From the NCBI GenBank assembly GCA_001778355.1, contig MFGS01000124.1, forward strand, positions 4,436-17,067: a DNA stretch of 12,632 nt, written 5' to 3'. The notes beneath the pieces were generated by a model. The model was given only the letters and a program-made list of their open reading frames with translations, had not been told where the DNA came from and searched no databases. This DNA comes from Candidatus Firestonebacteria bacterium RIFOXYA2_FULL_40_8. Its GTDB lineage: Bacteria > Oederibacteriota > D2-FULL-39-29. Below, piece after piece: positions 1-7,302 of the stretch; position 1 is the stretch's first letter, and each line of letters starts with the position of its first letter. A program made the position numbers and the translations under genes.

Positions 1-1
1 T

Positions 2-685
2 GATGTATATGTCCAGAAAGTAAGCAGCAGTGGAGTAGTGCAGTGGACAGAAGATGGTATCGCAATTTGTACTGCAGTAGAGTCTCAATTATATCCGGAG
101 ATAATAAGTGATAGTTCCGGCGGTGCAATAATTACCTGGCAAGATTTTAGATTTTTGAGTAATAATAAAGTGTATGCGCAGAGAATTAACAGCAGTGGTA
201 TATTAGAATGGGCAATAGACGGTGTGCCGATCTGCACTTCTACAGGATCCCAGTCGTCTCCCACGATAACGGGAGATGGTTTAGACGGAGCTATAATTAC
301 TTGGTATGATAATAGAGGAAGCAGTGACAATATTTATGCACAGAAAATTAATAAAAATGGGGCTTCACAATGGGCTGCGACCGGTGTTGCGGTCTGCACT
401 GCTTCAAATAATCAGATTATTCCTGAGTTGATAAGTGATAACGCAGGTGGCGCAATAATTATTTGGCGGGATTATAGAAATGGCAGCAATTATGATTTGT
501 ATTCCAGGAAGATCAGTAATAGCGGAGTGGCTTTATGGACACTAAACGGCACTTCAATTTGTACCTCGTCGGGAAATCAGTTATATTCGAAAATAACAGG
601 AGATGGTTCTGGTGGGGCGATAATTACTTGGCAAGATAACAGGAACGGAAATGAAGATATATTTATACAAAAAATAAATAATAAT
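2..685 (+). repeat. Tandem 54-55-codon protein repeats (four units plus a stub)
   Basis: Units begin near 2, 167, 329, 494 and 656. Each follows the pattern Y-x-Q-[KR]-[IV]-x-x-x-G-x-x-x-W ... [IV]CT ... Q ... D ... GGAII-x-W-x-D-x-R. The fifth is cut after about ten residues (DIFIQKINNN), where the IPT domain begins. The regular W, CT and GGAIITW positions suggest blades of a beta-propeller-like array. That fold is an inference. More units must exist upstream, because the first unit visible is already complete. Confidence 0.85.
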
Positions 686-2242
686 CCTGTAATCAGCGGT
701 ATAAATCCTAATACGGGGAATAATTCCGGGCCTGTAAATATTACAAATCTGGCAGGAAGTGATTTCAATGCCTTTGAAACTGTTAGACTAACGAAAACGG
801 GTTATTCTGATATAACTGCAACAAATACAACTATTGTTTCTGAAAATAAGATCGTTTGTGTTTTTGATATATCAGATAAATATTTTGGTACTTGGAATGT
901 CGTGGTAGATGATCCTTATGAGCAATATACATATTTATCAAATGGATTTACGATTAATGATGTTTCTGCGCCGTCTGATTCCTTTCAGGTAAAGGATGGG
1001 ATTACAACAGATATTCAATCGGTATGTTCGTTGACGCAATTGTCGGCAAATTGGGATAGCTCTTCTGATCTACAGAGCGGGATAGCAAAATACTGGTATT
1101 CCATAGGAACAATGGCAGGTGCAACAGGTACTTCAGGAGGATGGATAGATAACGGGGTGTCAACTAGTGTAACAAAAGCAAGTTTAACTTTAGTAGAAGG
1201 ACAAATATATTATTTTAATGTAAAAGCGGAAAATGGAGCTGGGCTTCAGAGTGGTGTTGTATCATCGAACGGGCAGACTGTAGATACAACAATACCAACA
1301 GGAAATCCGCTAACTCCTTCTGATAGTGGAGTGAATAGTGCAAGTACAACTATTACTTTTACCTGGGCAGTAGGGACATCTGAGGATTTGCAGAGTGGCA
1401 TTTCAGGATATTATTTACAGGTTGGAACTACGGCAGGCGGCAGTGATAAATTTGACGGGGAAGTGGGGAGTGTTTTAAGTTATAGCGTGTCTGATTGTAC
1501 TAGGGGTTCAACATATTATGCAAAAGTCAAAGCAAAAAGCGGGTCAGGACTTTATAGTGCGTATTCCGGAAATAGCGATGGAATAAAAATATTGTGTTTA
1601 CCCTCCCTCGATTGGGTTGGAAGTTCAAATTTTGCTGCAGCAGGTTTTTATCCTAAAAGTGGAGCGATAACTACAGATTTTCAATTTAAAGTGAAATATA
1701 CAAGTTTGGATAGTATTTCCCCGAATACAAATTATCCAAAATTGCACGTAAAAAAAGCCGGTGCTGAAATAAACGGAAGTCCTTTTGCAATGAGTATTGA
1801 AAGCGGCGCTGCTTTAACAGGCGCGGTATATACATATACAACAAAGCTTAATGCTGGAACAGGTTATACCTATTGTTTTGAGGCGCAGGATTGTTTTACA
1901 CTGACTGCTCTTGGGGCTCCGACAGCAGAACTAAAAGGGCCGGATGTTATTGCGGAATCAACTATAAAAGTGACCAATAATCTTTTTAATCCTACAAAAT
2001 CAGGACAGATTAATATCCTGTATAGTCTTCCCGCGGAGGCAACTGTAAAAATAACCGTGCATAAATTCAGCGGAGAGTTAGTAAGGACTATTTTAAATGC
2101 AAACAAATCTGCCGGTTCGTATTCTGATACCGGCTGGGATGGAAAAGACGATCAAGGACAGATAGTTTCCAGCGGGGTTTATATAGTATATATTGATGCA
2201 GGAAATTTTAAAGATAAGAAAAAAGTGATAATAGCAAAATGA
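2..2242 (+). CDS. Large repeat-containing surface protein with IPT, Fn3-like and C-terminal FlgD/T9SS-type domains (5' partial)
   Basis: The frame is open to the left edge. A GTG at 38 is possible, but the repeat pattern (DVYVQKV...) is already running at base 2, so the true start and any signal peptide lie outside. About 4.2 repeats of 54-55 residues fill bases 2-685. An IPT/TIG-like domain follows at about 686-956 (pattern ISGINPNTG...NGFTI). Two fibronectin-III-like domains follow, one at about 968-1290 and one at about 1291-1590. A beta domain with an FKVKYT motif spans about 1607-1945, and a FlgD-Ig-like tail runs from about 1981 to the stop (FNPTKSGQ, SLP, GWDGKD, SGVYIVYI). This tail type resembles the C-terminal signals of type IX secretion cargo. 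The protein is very probably secreted or surface-attached, but its ligand is unknown. It ends in an ATGA overlap with the PorV-like gene. Domain assignments come from motif recognition, not a search. Confidence 0.88.
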   Translation, partial: DVYVQKVSSSGVVQWTEDGIAICTAVESQLYPEIISDSSGGAIITWQDFRFLSNNKVYAQRINSSGILEWAIDGVPICTSTGSQSSPTITGDGLDGAIITWYDNRGSSDNIYAQKINKNGASQWAATGVAVCTASNNQIIPELISDNAGGAIIIWRDYRNGSNYDLYSRKISNSGVALWTLNGTSICTSSGNQLYSKITGDGSGGAIITWQDNRNGNEDIFIQKINNNPVISGINPNTGNNSGPVNITNLAGSDFNAFETVRLTKTGYSDITATNTTIVSENKIVCVFDISDKYFGTWNVVVDDPYEQYTYLSNGFTINDVSAPSDSFQVKDGITTDIQSVCSLTQLSANWDSSSDLQSGIAKYWYSIGTMAGATGTSGGWIDNGVSTSVTKASLTLVEGQIYYFNVKAENGAGLQSGVVSSNGQTVDTTIPTGNPLTPSDSGVNSASTTITFTWAVGTSEDLQSGISGYYLQVGTTAGGSDKFDGEVGSVLSYSVSDCTRGSTYYAKVKAKSGSGLYSAYSGNSDGIKILCLPSLDWVGSSNFAAAGFYPKSGAITTDFQFKVKYTSLDSISPNTNYPKLHVKKAGAEINGSPFAMSIESGAALTGAVYTYTTKLNAGTGYTYCFEAQDCFTLTALGAPTAELKGPDVIAESTIKVTNNLFNPTKSGQINILYSLPAEATVKITVHKFSGELVRTILNANKSAGSYSDTGWDGKDDQGQIVSSGVYIVYIDAGNFKDKKKVIIAK

Positions 2243-3165
2243 AAAAGACACTATGTCTAATTTTAATGATGGTTCCTTTTTTACTAATTAAGACGTCCTT
2301 TGCTGATATAAACGGTGCTTCTTTCCTCTCGGAAGATATAGGGGCAAAATCTTTCGGGATGGGCTCTGCTTCCACCGCAATAGCTGATGGTCCGTGTGGT
2401 TTGGTTGTGAACCCTGCGGGAATAAGTTGTTTCATCTCTCCGGAAATCTCCGCGAATTATAAAAAAAATATTATGGATGGTTTTAATAGTTCAATATTTT
2501 GCGTTTTGCCGATAATGGGCGCCGGAGTATTGGGGACAGGGGTTGCTTTGTATGATCAAGGAAGCATAGAGATAAATTATTTGGATGGGACCAGTGAAAC
2601 CATTAAAGCCATGCAAAACTGGGTGTTTAACCTTGGGTATGGCGTAAACATTGTAAATGAATTATCCGTCGGGGTTAACCTCAAAGCTATTTCGAGCACA
2701 CTGGCGAACATATATAGCGCAACTGCATTTGCTTCAGATTTTGGCGTATTATATCGAACATGGGGTTCATCGTTATCTTTGGGCGTATCCTTACAAAATA
2801 TAGGGACAAAGCTGACATACATAAGTGATGGAGATCCGCTCCCTCTTACACTAAGGGCAGGAATAGGATATAAATTCAGAGAAACTGACATTGATTCCTG
2901 GTTGATATCCGGAGATATTATCAGGTGTGGTAGATATAGAGCCAATATTGGATTAGAATGTGTTTTATTTAAGATTTTATCAATTAGGGCGGGTTATAAG
3001 TTTAGATATGATCCGGATTCGTTGACCTTAGGCCTGGGATTTAATGTATCTCAGATAAAAGTAGATTATGCGTATTCTGTTTTAGGCGGTTTAGATAATA
3101 TACATATGTTCTCTATCTCCTATGCCTTTGATACAGTTAAACAACCCGAAAAAAATACGAAATAA
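2239..3165 (+). CDS. PorV/PorQ-family outer-membrane beta-barrel protein
   Basis: The 308-aa product starts with a signal peptide (residues 1-22, cleavage likely after SFA). It is followed by the family's N-terminal signature: GAKSFGMGSA at 35-44, a following AIADG and NPAG at 58-61. The remainder alternates Gly/aromatic-rich strands and turns (for example SVGVNLKAISS, LGVSLQNIG, LTLRAGIGYKF, IRAGYKFRYD), as expected for a FadL-like/PorV-type outer-membrane barrel. The length is typical of the broad PorV/PorQ (UPF0164) family and shorter than Porphyromonas PorV. The start codon overlaps the preceding stop by 4 bp with no strong ribosome site, which points to translational coupling. True PorV shuttles type IX cargo to the attachment complex. 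Pairing with a cargo-like gene makes that role plausible here, but many family members are unstudied. Confidence 0.85.
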   Translation: MKKTLCLILMMVPFLLIKTSFADINGASFLSEDIGAKSFGMGSASTAIADGPCGLVVNPAGISCFISPEISANYKKNIMDGFNSSIFCVLPIMGAGVLGTGVALYDQGSIEINYLDGTSETIKAMQNWVFNLGYGVNIVNELSVGVNLKAISSTLANIYSATAFASDFGVLYRTWGSSLSLGVSLQNIGTKLTYISDGDPLPLTLRAGIGYKFRETDIDSWLISGDIIRCGRYRANIGLECVLFKILSIRAGYKFRYDPDSLTLGLGFNVSQIKVDYAYSVLGGLDNIHMFSISYAFDTVKQPEKNTK

Positions 3166-3252
3166 AAGAGAATATTAAATAAGATAGCATGGGTAAATTT
3201 GAAAGAATGAGGATGATTTAGGACAGGGCAATAACTAAGCTCTAAACAAAAT

Positions 3253-3285
3253 ACATCCAGAAAACATCTAGAAAACATCCAGGAA
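3253..3285 (+). repeat. Three 11-bp tandem repeats in the leader of the first CsgG-like gene
   Basis: Three adjacent units at 3253-3263, 3264-3274 and 3275-3285 follow ACATCYAGRAA and differ at only two positions. The copy after 3286 has decayed. The 11-bp period places each unit on nearly the same face of the helix. This could be a protein-binding array or slippage. No function is shown by the sequence. Confidence 0.7.
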
Positions 3286-3304
3286 AATTCGGAGAAAATA
3301 CTTG

Positions 3305-3347
3305 GTGCAATTCGAAGGGTTCAAGGTGTTGCACTTCCTTGTTGAAC
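3305..3347 (+). promoter_or_regulatory. Possible structured leader (H-type pseudoknot arrangement) just upstream of the ribosome site
   Basis: Two perfect 6-bp complementarities interleave: GTGCAA (3305-3310) with TTGCAC (3329-3334), and GTTCAA (3319-3324) with TTGAAC (3342-3347). The order 5'-A, B, A', B' is that of an H-type pseudoknot, with connecting segments of 8, 4 and 7 nt. A competing simple hairpin exists (CAAG/CTTG plus GTG/CAC, 3322-3341). The structure ends about four bases before the GGAGGG ribosome site at 3351, so it could affect translation of the next gene. It matches no riboswitch class I recognise, and short stems like these can arise by chance. Confidence 0.25.
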
Positions 3348-3360
3348 TTGGGAGGGTGAA

Positions 3361-4710
3361 ATGAAGAAATATTTGCGAAAAATAAGTTTTAAATCTCTAT
3401 ATATTGCATTATTCATGATAATTATTTCTATTTCCGTATTTGCAGAAGAAACTATTGTAAAAGACGGCAGAGTGTTCACTGAAGAGAATAAAATGACGAT
3501 TCCTTTAAAAAGTGTCAGGACTAATAAAAATGGGAAGTCTGTTATAGCAGAATATTCGGGGATTTTGTCGGCGAGAGAAGGAAATTGGAGGTATTTTGAC
3601 AGCGTAAATCTTAAATATATAAATGAAAGCAAAGAAAGCGTTACTTGTGAATATGAAGTTTCTGACGGTGTGAGGTCTCAAAAAAAATTAGTTACTTTTG
3701 ATCCCGGAGAGCATATATTAAGTTTGGAAATTCCCGGTTTAAAAAGCACAGAGAATAGATTGTTAAGCCTAGATAGTATAGAAAATTTTGGATTTAGGAA
3801 TGCTGATAATAAGAAAAATATCGTGTTAAAAGTTTTGGAGTGTTATTTGGAAAGAAAACCAAATTCCAGCATTAAGCCGCGGTTGGTATCAGATGGTTTT
3901 ATCTCATTCGATTTAATAAGCAGAAGAAGAGAATTGAAGGGGCAAGCACCAACTATGTCGGAGGCTTCCGGTTTATTGATTGGAAAAGAAAGCAATTGGA
4001 AGGCTTTTGACTTTATGAGGGTTAAATATCATAATGCCGGAAAAGAAAAGCTTATTTGCCGGTTTTTTATTTGTGATGATTTAGGGCATGGCAATACCAA
4101 TGAATTGTTCAATAAGTATGTTGAGTTTCAACCAGGAGAGAATATAATTGATATTGATGTTCAGGGCTTGGCAAGTAGAACAGGAAGGCCGCTTAATTTG
4201 GAAAATATTAGAAGTTTTTCTTTTGGCAGTTCGAACAATAAAGATAATATTGACCTTAAAATACAGGAGTGCTATTTAGAGAAAAAACAAAAGTTTGAAA
4301 TTAATCCCCGTTTAATATCTAACATGTTAGTATTATTGTTTTTTAAAACAAATAAATTTACCGTAGTAGATAGAATCAATATGGATGAGATATTGAAAGA
4401 ACAAAAATTTCAATTATCCGGATGTACTAAAACAGATTGCGCCGTAGAAGTAGGTAAAATATTGAATGTCAAATATATGGTTATGGGAAGTATTAAGAAA
4501 TTTGAAAAAAAGTATACGGTTAATATCAGGGTTGTGGATATCGAAAGCTCGGAAATCATACTTGCCGATATGGATAAATGCAATAGCGAATCTGAAATAG
4601 TGGCTACGTTGAAAACAGTTGTAGAAAACATATCTATAAATAAAGTGTTTAGCGAGAATATGAAACAGAATACAATAGCGATACTAGACCTTGAAACAAA
4701 AAAGGAATAA
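3361..4710 (+). CDS. Exported protein: two galactose-binding-like modules plus a permuted CsgG-like domain
   Basis: This 449-aa protein has a signal peptide (residues 1-28, ending SVFA) and no lipobox. Two related beta-sandwich modules (about 35-165 and 175-315) share the pattern W-x-x-FD...KY-x-N...F-x-PGE...I...L...F-x-F...L-x-x-x-ECYLE. That pattern resembles galactose-binding jelly rolls. Residues 318-425 match CsgG/LpoB-type domains: TNKFTVVDR, EILKEQKFQLSG, a C355-T-x-T-x-C360 pair, AVEVGKILNVKYMVMGSI and VNIRVVDIES. The strand that normally opens this domain, IA-[IV]-LD-[FL]-E, is missing there and occurs at the very end (439-445). The gene follows a 195-bp leader with a good GGAGGG ribosome site at 3351-3356 and lies 2 bp from its paralogue. 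A periplasmic or envelope-associated location is inferred. No specific activity can be named. Confidence 0.8.
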   Translation: MKKYLRKISFKSLYIALFMIIISISVFAEETIVKDGRVFTEENKMTIPLKSVRTNKNGKSVIAEYSGILSAREGNWRYFDSVNLKYINESKESVTCEYEVSDGVRSQKKLVTFDPGEHILSLEIPGLKSTENRLLSLDSIENFGFRNADNKKNIVLKVLECYLERKPNSSIKPRLVSDGFISFDLISRRRELKGQAPTMSEASGLLIGKESNWKAFDFMRVKYHNAGKEKLICRFFICDDLGHGNTNELFNKYVEFQPGENIIDIDVQGLASRTGRPLNLENIRSFSFGSSNNKDNIDLKIQECYLEKKQKFEINPRLISNMLVLLFFKTNKFTVVDRINMDEILKEQKFQLSGCTKTDCAVEVGKILNVKYMVMGSIKKFEKKYTVNIRVVDIESSEIILADMDKCNSESEIVATLKTVVENISINKVFSENMKQNTIAILDLETKKE

Positions 4711-4712
4711 AA

Positions 4713-5768
4713 ATGCTTAAAAAAATAATATATGCTGTAGTGTTGACGTTGGGTGTTTCAGTTGCTGTATTTGCGGATGATATTGACATCGAAGATAAAA
4801 AACTGGATTTAAAAATGTATTTTAACTATCAGACATATAAAGAAGTGGATTTGGAAAAAATGTTTAACAATGGGAAACATAATGATTACTATGATGTTTC
4901 AATGTTTACAGATAAAACCGGTGCGAATAATAAATTTTTTGTGAAAATTAATTTAAAAAGCTTGAAAGGTGATGAGCTGGAGGGTAAGTCGGGATTCCCC
5001 GGTATAACATATTTATCAGGCACGGAGGTTTATTGGAAAGATTTTGATAATTTAAGTTTTAAGTATGATAATACCGGTAAAGAACCACTGGAATGCGAGG
5101 TATTGATAGCAGATAATACCTCGTATGTGAAATGGAGTAAAGATAACTTTGTTAAAAGATCTATTACTTTTAGCCCCGGAGAAAACATATCAAGTATTGA
5201 TATAAATGATCTGCAATGTCCCAATAAGAGATTCTTAGATTCAAAAAGCATATTGGGTTTTACCTTCTTTGCCCGTAAAAGACCCGATATAGCTTTGATT
5301 ATTAAAGAGTGTTTTTTAGAGAAAATTAAAAAAACAAAGACAAAGAAAGATGGAAATATTGATGATTCGGAGTCGATTACGGACACTTTAATTACGTTGT
5401 TTTTTAAAACAAACAAATTTACGGTTTTAGAGAGAACAAAGGTTGATGCCGTATTGAAAGAGCAGAAATTTCAATTAACCGGATGTACAAATACTGAATG
5501 TGCCGTAGAAATAGGTAAAATATTGAACATGAAATACATGGCTACCGGAAGTGTTATGAAAATGGCAAACGAATACGCGGTTAATATTAAAATTATTAAT
5601 ATAGAAAGTTCCGAAGTTGTAATTGCCGATATAGAAAAATACAAAGCCAAAGCAGAATTAATGGACATTCTTAAAAAGGTTGTAACAAATATATCAAAAA
5701 AGAAGGTGTTCAGCGAGGACTCGAAACAGAACACTATTGGCATACTTGAAATGGAGACTAAAAAGTAA
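4713..5768 (+). CDS. Exported paralogue: one galactose-binding-like module plus a permuted CsgG-like domain
   Basis: The 351-aa product has a signal peptide (residues 1-21, ending AVFA). It carries a single beta-sandwich module (about 60-205: W-x-DFDNLSFKY, FSPGENISSIDI, KECFLEK). The CsgG-like region starts near residue 225 (TNKFTVLER, VLKEQKFQLTG, C258/C263, AVEIGKILNMKYMATGS) and ends with the displaced strand IGILEME at 342-348. By hand, 74 of the last 122 residues match the upstream paralogue (about 60%), so the pair arose by duplication, with loss or gain of one module. Its ribosome site AAAGGA (4701-4706) lies inside the last codons of the upstream gene, so the two are certainly co-transcribed and probably co-translated. 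A 121-bp gap follows. The role is unknown. An envelope complex or sensing part is a guess from the fold. Confidence 0.8.
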   Translation: MLKKIIYAVVLTLGVSVAVFADDIDIEDKKLDLKMYFNYQTYKEVDLEKMFNNGKHNDYYDVSMFTDKTGANNKFFVKINLKSLKGDELEGKSGFPGITYLSGTEVYWKDFDNLSFKYDNTGKEPLECEVLIADNTSYVKWSKDNFVKRSITFSPGENISSIDINDLQCPNKRFLDSKSILGFTFFARKRPDIALIIKECFLEKIKKTKTKKDGNIDDSESITDTLITLFFKTNKFTVLERTKVDAVLKEQKFQLTGCTNTECAVEIGKILNMKYMATGSVMKMANEYAVNIKIINIESSEVVIADIEKYKAKAELMDILKKVVTNISKKKVFSEDSKQNTIGILEMETKK

Positions 5769-5889
5769 TAACGAATTTGAATTTTAAAGCCAAAACGAGA
5801 AGTTTTTCGTCTGGGAGAAGAACTGAAATATGACAAGAAGAAGTAGAGATTATGTTGGGAAAAATTAAAAAAGCTGTAGCGAGGGTGAA

Positions 5890-6741
5890 ATGAAAAATCT
5901 GATATTGGTCGGTTTTTTGATGGTACTTGGGATAGCCGGGTGTTCTAAGAAAGCAGAGGTTACGTATACCCCTCCTGAAGTTGCTGTAAAGAAAAACATG
6001 GATGAAGATCAAATACTGAAAGGAAAGAAATACGGTAATGTCACGCCGATAAAAAAAGAGTTGGAAGGCGAAATTCTGAAACAGCTTGATAACGGAGCGC
6101 TTATTGTTGAAACAAATGTTTTAACTCAAGCTTCAAAACCCAGGGCACTTGTTGCCTGGATGATTGATCCGGAAAGAGATTCGATTATTAGCGAAGAAGC
6201 TTATACTTGTCCGGATTATTCTAGAGGAAGCCATTATCGGGGACCGTTAAGGATTTCCTTGTTAGACCTTGAAGCATTAAAGATAATAAATACGTTAGTG
6301 GTGATAAGCGGATGGAATAAAGACCGTTTTGATTTACCTTACAGAATTAGAGGCTATTACTGGGAAAGATATCACAATCCCGAGTTATTAACAGGTGATG
6401 AAAAAGGGAAAAAACCTTATGTAGACGGAGAATGGGATGAACCACCGCTAATGTGGCTGAAGGATTATAACGGTGACGGAAAACTTCTCGAATTTGGCTT
6501 GTTTGATCAAATAGCCTGTATGGGAATCTATACTTGCTGTATTGGATATTCGGAAAATAATGATAAAGTTATTTTTTATAAAGTTGATGATAAGATCTGG
6601 GTGGATTACTTGTTTAGAGAAGTGCAAAAGAGACCAGGTACCTGGGAATTTGAAGTTGATTATCGAGGTAGAGGGGGAAGTTTAGTAAAAACGAAGGTGA
6701 ATTATAATAAAGATAAAGAATGCTTTGAAACAGTGAAATAG
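5890..6741 (+). CDS. Lipoprotein of unknown function with a calcium-loop-like motif
   Basis: This 283-aa protein begins with a lipoprotein signal peptide: hydrophobic residues 4-16 and a lipobox IAGC with Cys18 as the likely acylated residue. It is followed by SKKA and a Pro/Thr stretch. The body is mixed alpha/beta, with a D192-Y-N-G-D-G-K-L-L-E201 loop. This loop is like the acidic loops of EF-hand or FG-GAP proteins, but the final acidic residue is two positions earlier than in a true EF-hand. Several Cys residues cluster just after it (C210, C216, C217). I recognise no family. The start follows a GAGGG ribosome site at 5881-5885. The bases 5881-5894 are identical to those around the start at 3361. 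The MORN_2 gene follows after 10 bp, so these are one transcript. It is expected to be membrane-anchored. Confidence 0.82.
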   Translation: MKNLILVGFLMVLGIAGCSKKAEVTYTPPEVAVKKNMDEDQILKGKKYGNVTPIKKELEGEILKQLDNGALIVETNVLTQASKPRALVAWMIDPERDSIISEEAYTCPDYSRGSHYRGPLRISLLDLEALKIINTLVVISGWNKDRFDLPYRIRGYYWERYHNPELLTGDEKGKKPYVDGEWDEPPLMWLKDYNGDGKLLEFGLFDQIACMGIYTCCIGYSENNDKVIFYKVDDKIWVDYLFREVQKRPGTWEFEVDYRGRGGSLVKTKVNYNKDKECFETVK

Positions 6742-6751
6742 CAGAGGCAAA

Positions 6752-7291
6752 ATGAGAAAAATATTGTTTGCGTTTGTAATGATTCATGTAATATTCGGGA
6801 GCGGGATGGGGGAGGAAAAGAAAAGTGTGGAAGCCCCGCGGAACGGGGTATTTAAAAAATATTGGGCTAACGGGAATGTTATGCTGGAAGCGGATTATAA
6901 AGATGACAGGCCTTATAGTTACTTGAAAGAATATGATGATGACGGCACGCCGATGATGATAGATACATATGAAGCGGGGGTTAAGGTAAGTAAAAAGAAA
7001 TATTATAAGAACGGAAATCTCCGGACTGAAGTGTATTTCAAGGATTATAAACGGAACGGACTGGCAAAGTTTTACTATGAGAACGGGAAGACAAGGATTG
7101 AGGCCAATTATAAAGATGACAAAAAGGACGGGCTGGAAAAGAAATATTATGCGGACGGGACAATATTAGCTATTGCGACATATAAAGACGGCGTCAAGCT
7201 GGAGGGCAAGAAATATGACAAAACAGGCAAAGAGATTCCTGAGACCCCCGATCGCTGCGGTGTTGAGGACTGCACCTGCGAGCTGGAGTGA
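6752..7291 (+). CDS. Exported MORN_2/YwqK-type repeat protein
   Basis: The 179-aa product has an N-terminal hydrophobic signal (about residues 3-20) and then about five or six repeats of 22-25 residues from residue 31 to about 155. The repeat pattern is G-x-x-K-x-YY-x-NG-x-x-x-x-E-x-x-YKD (for example KKYWANGNVMLEADYKD and AKFYYENGKTRIEANYKD). These are MORN_2 repeats, the family often labelled YwqK antitoxin in databases. A Cys-rich tail (CGVEDCTC) closes the protein. The ribosome site AGAGG lies 4 nt before the ATG. The stop overlaps the ribosome-binding region of the next gene, which also carries MORN_2 repeats. Export argues against an antitoxin role. Such repeats form beta-hairpin sheets that can bind membranes or proteins, but no partner is visible apart from the neighbouring lipoprotein. 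Confidence 0.82.
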   Translation: MRKILFAFVMIHVIFGSGMGEEKKSVEAPRNGVFKKYWANGNVMLEADYKDDRPYSYLKEYDDDGTPMMIDTYEAGVKVSKKKYYKNGNLRTEVYFKDYKRNGLAKFYYENGKTRIEANYKDDKKDGLEKKYYADGTILAIATYKDGVKLEGKKYDKTGKEIPETPDRCGVEDCTCELE

Positions 7292-7302
7292 GGAGATTTT
7301 AT

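Noticed and set aside
38..40. GTG as the start codon of the first gene
   Set aside because: The repeat consensus continues without a break upstream to base 2, so the codon is internal and the gene is cut by the window edge.
2577..2945. 122-codon open frame on the minus strand
   Set aside because: It lies entirely antisense to the PorV/PorQ-like gene and has no family motif or ribosome site. It is a shadow of that gene's codon pattern.
5790..5814. Hairpin after the second CsgG-like gene as an intrinsic terminator (ACGA/TCGT with CCA/TGG)
   Set aside because: The stem is short and interrupted, and no T run follows it.
7288..7302. GTG start overlapping the upstream MORN_2 stop
   Set aside because: ATG 7303 has AGGAG at 7 nt and gives a clean signal peptide. 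The GTG would place extra residues ahead of it, and no ribosome site is better placed.
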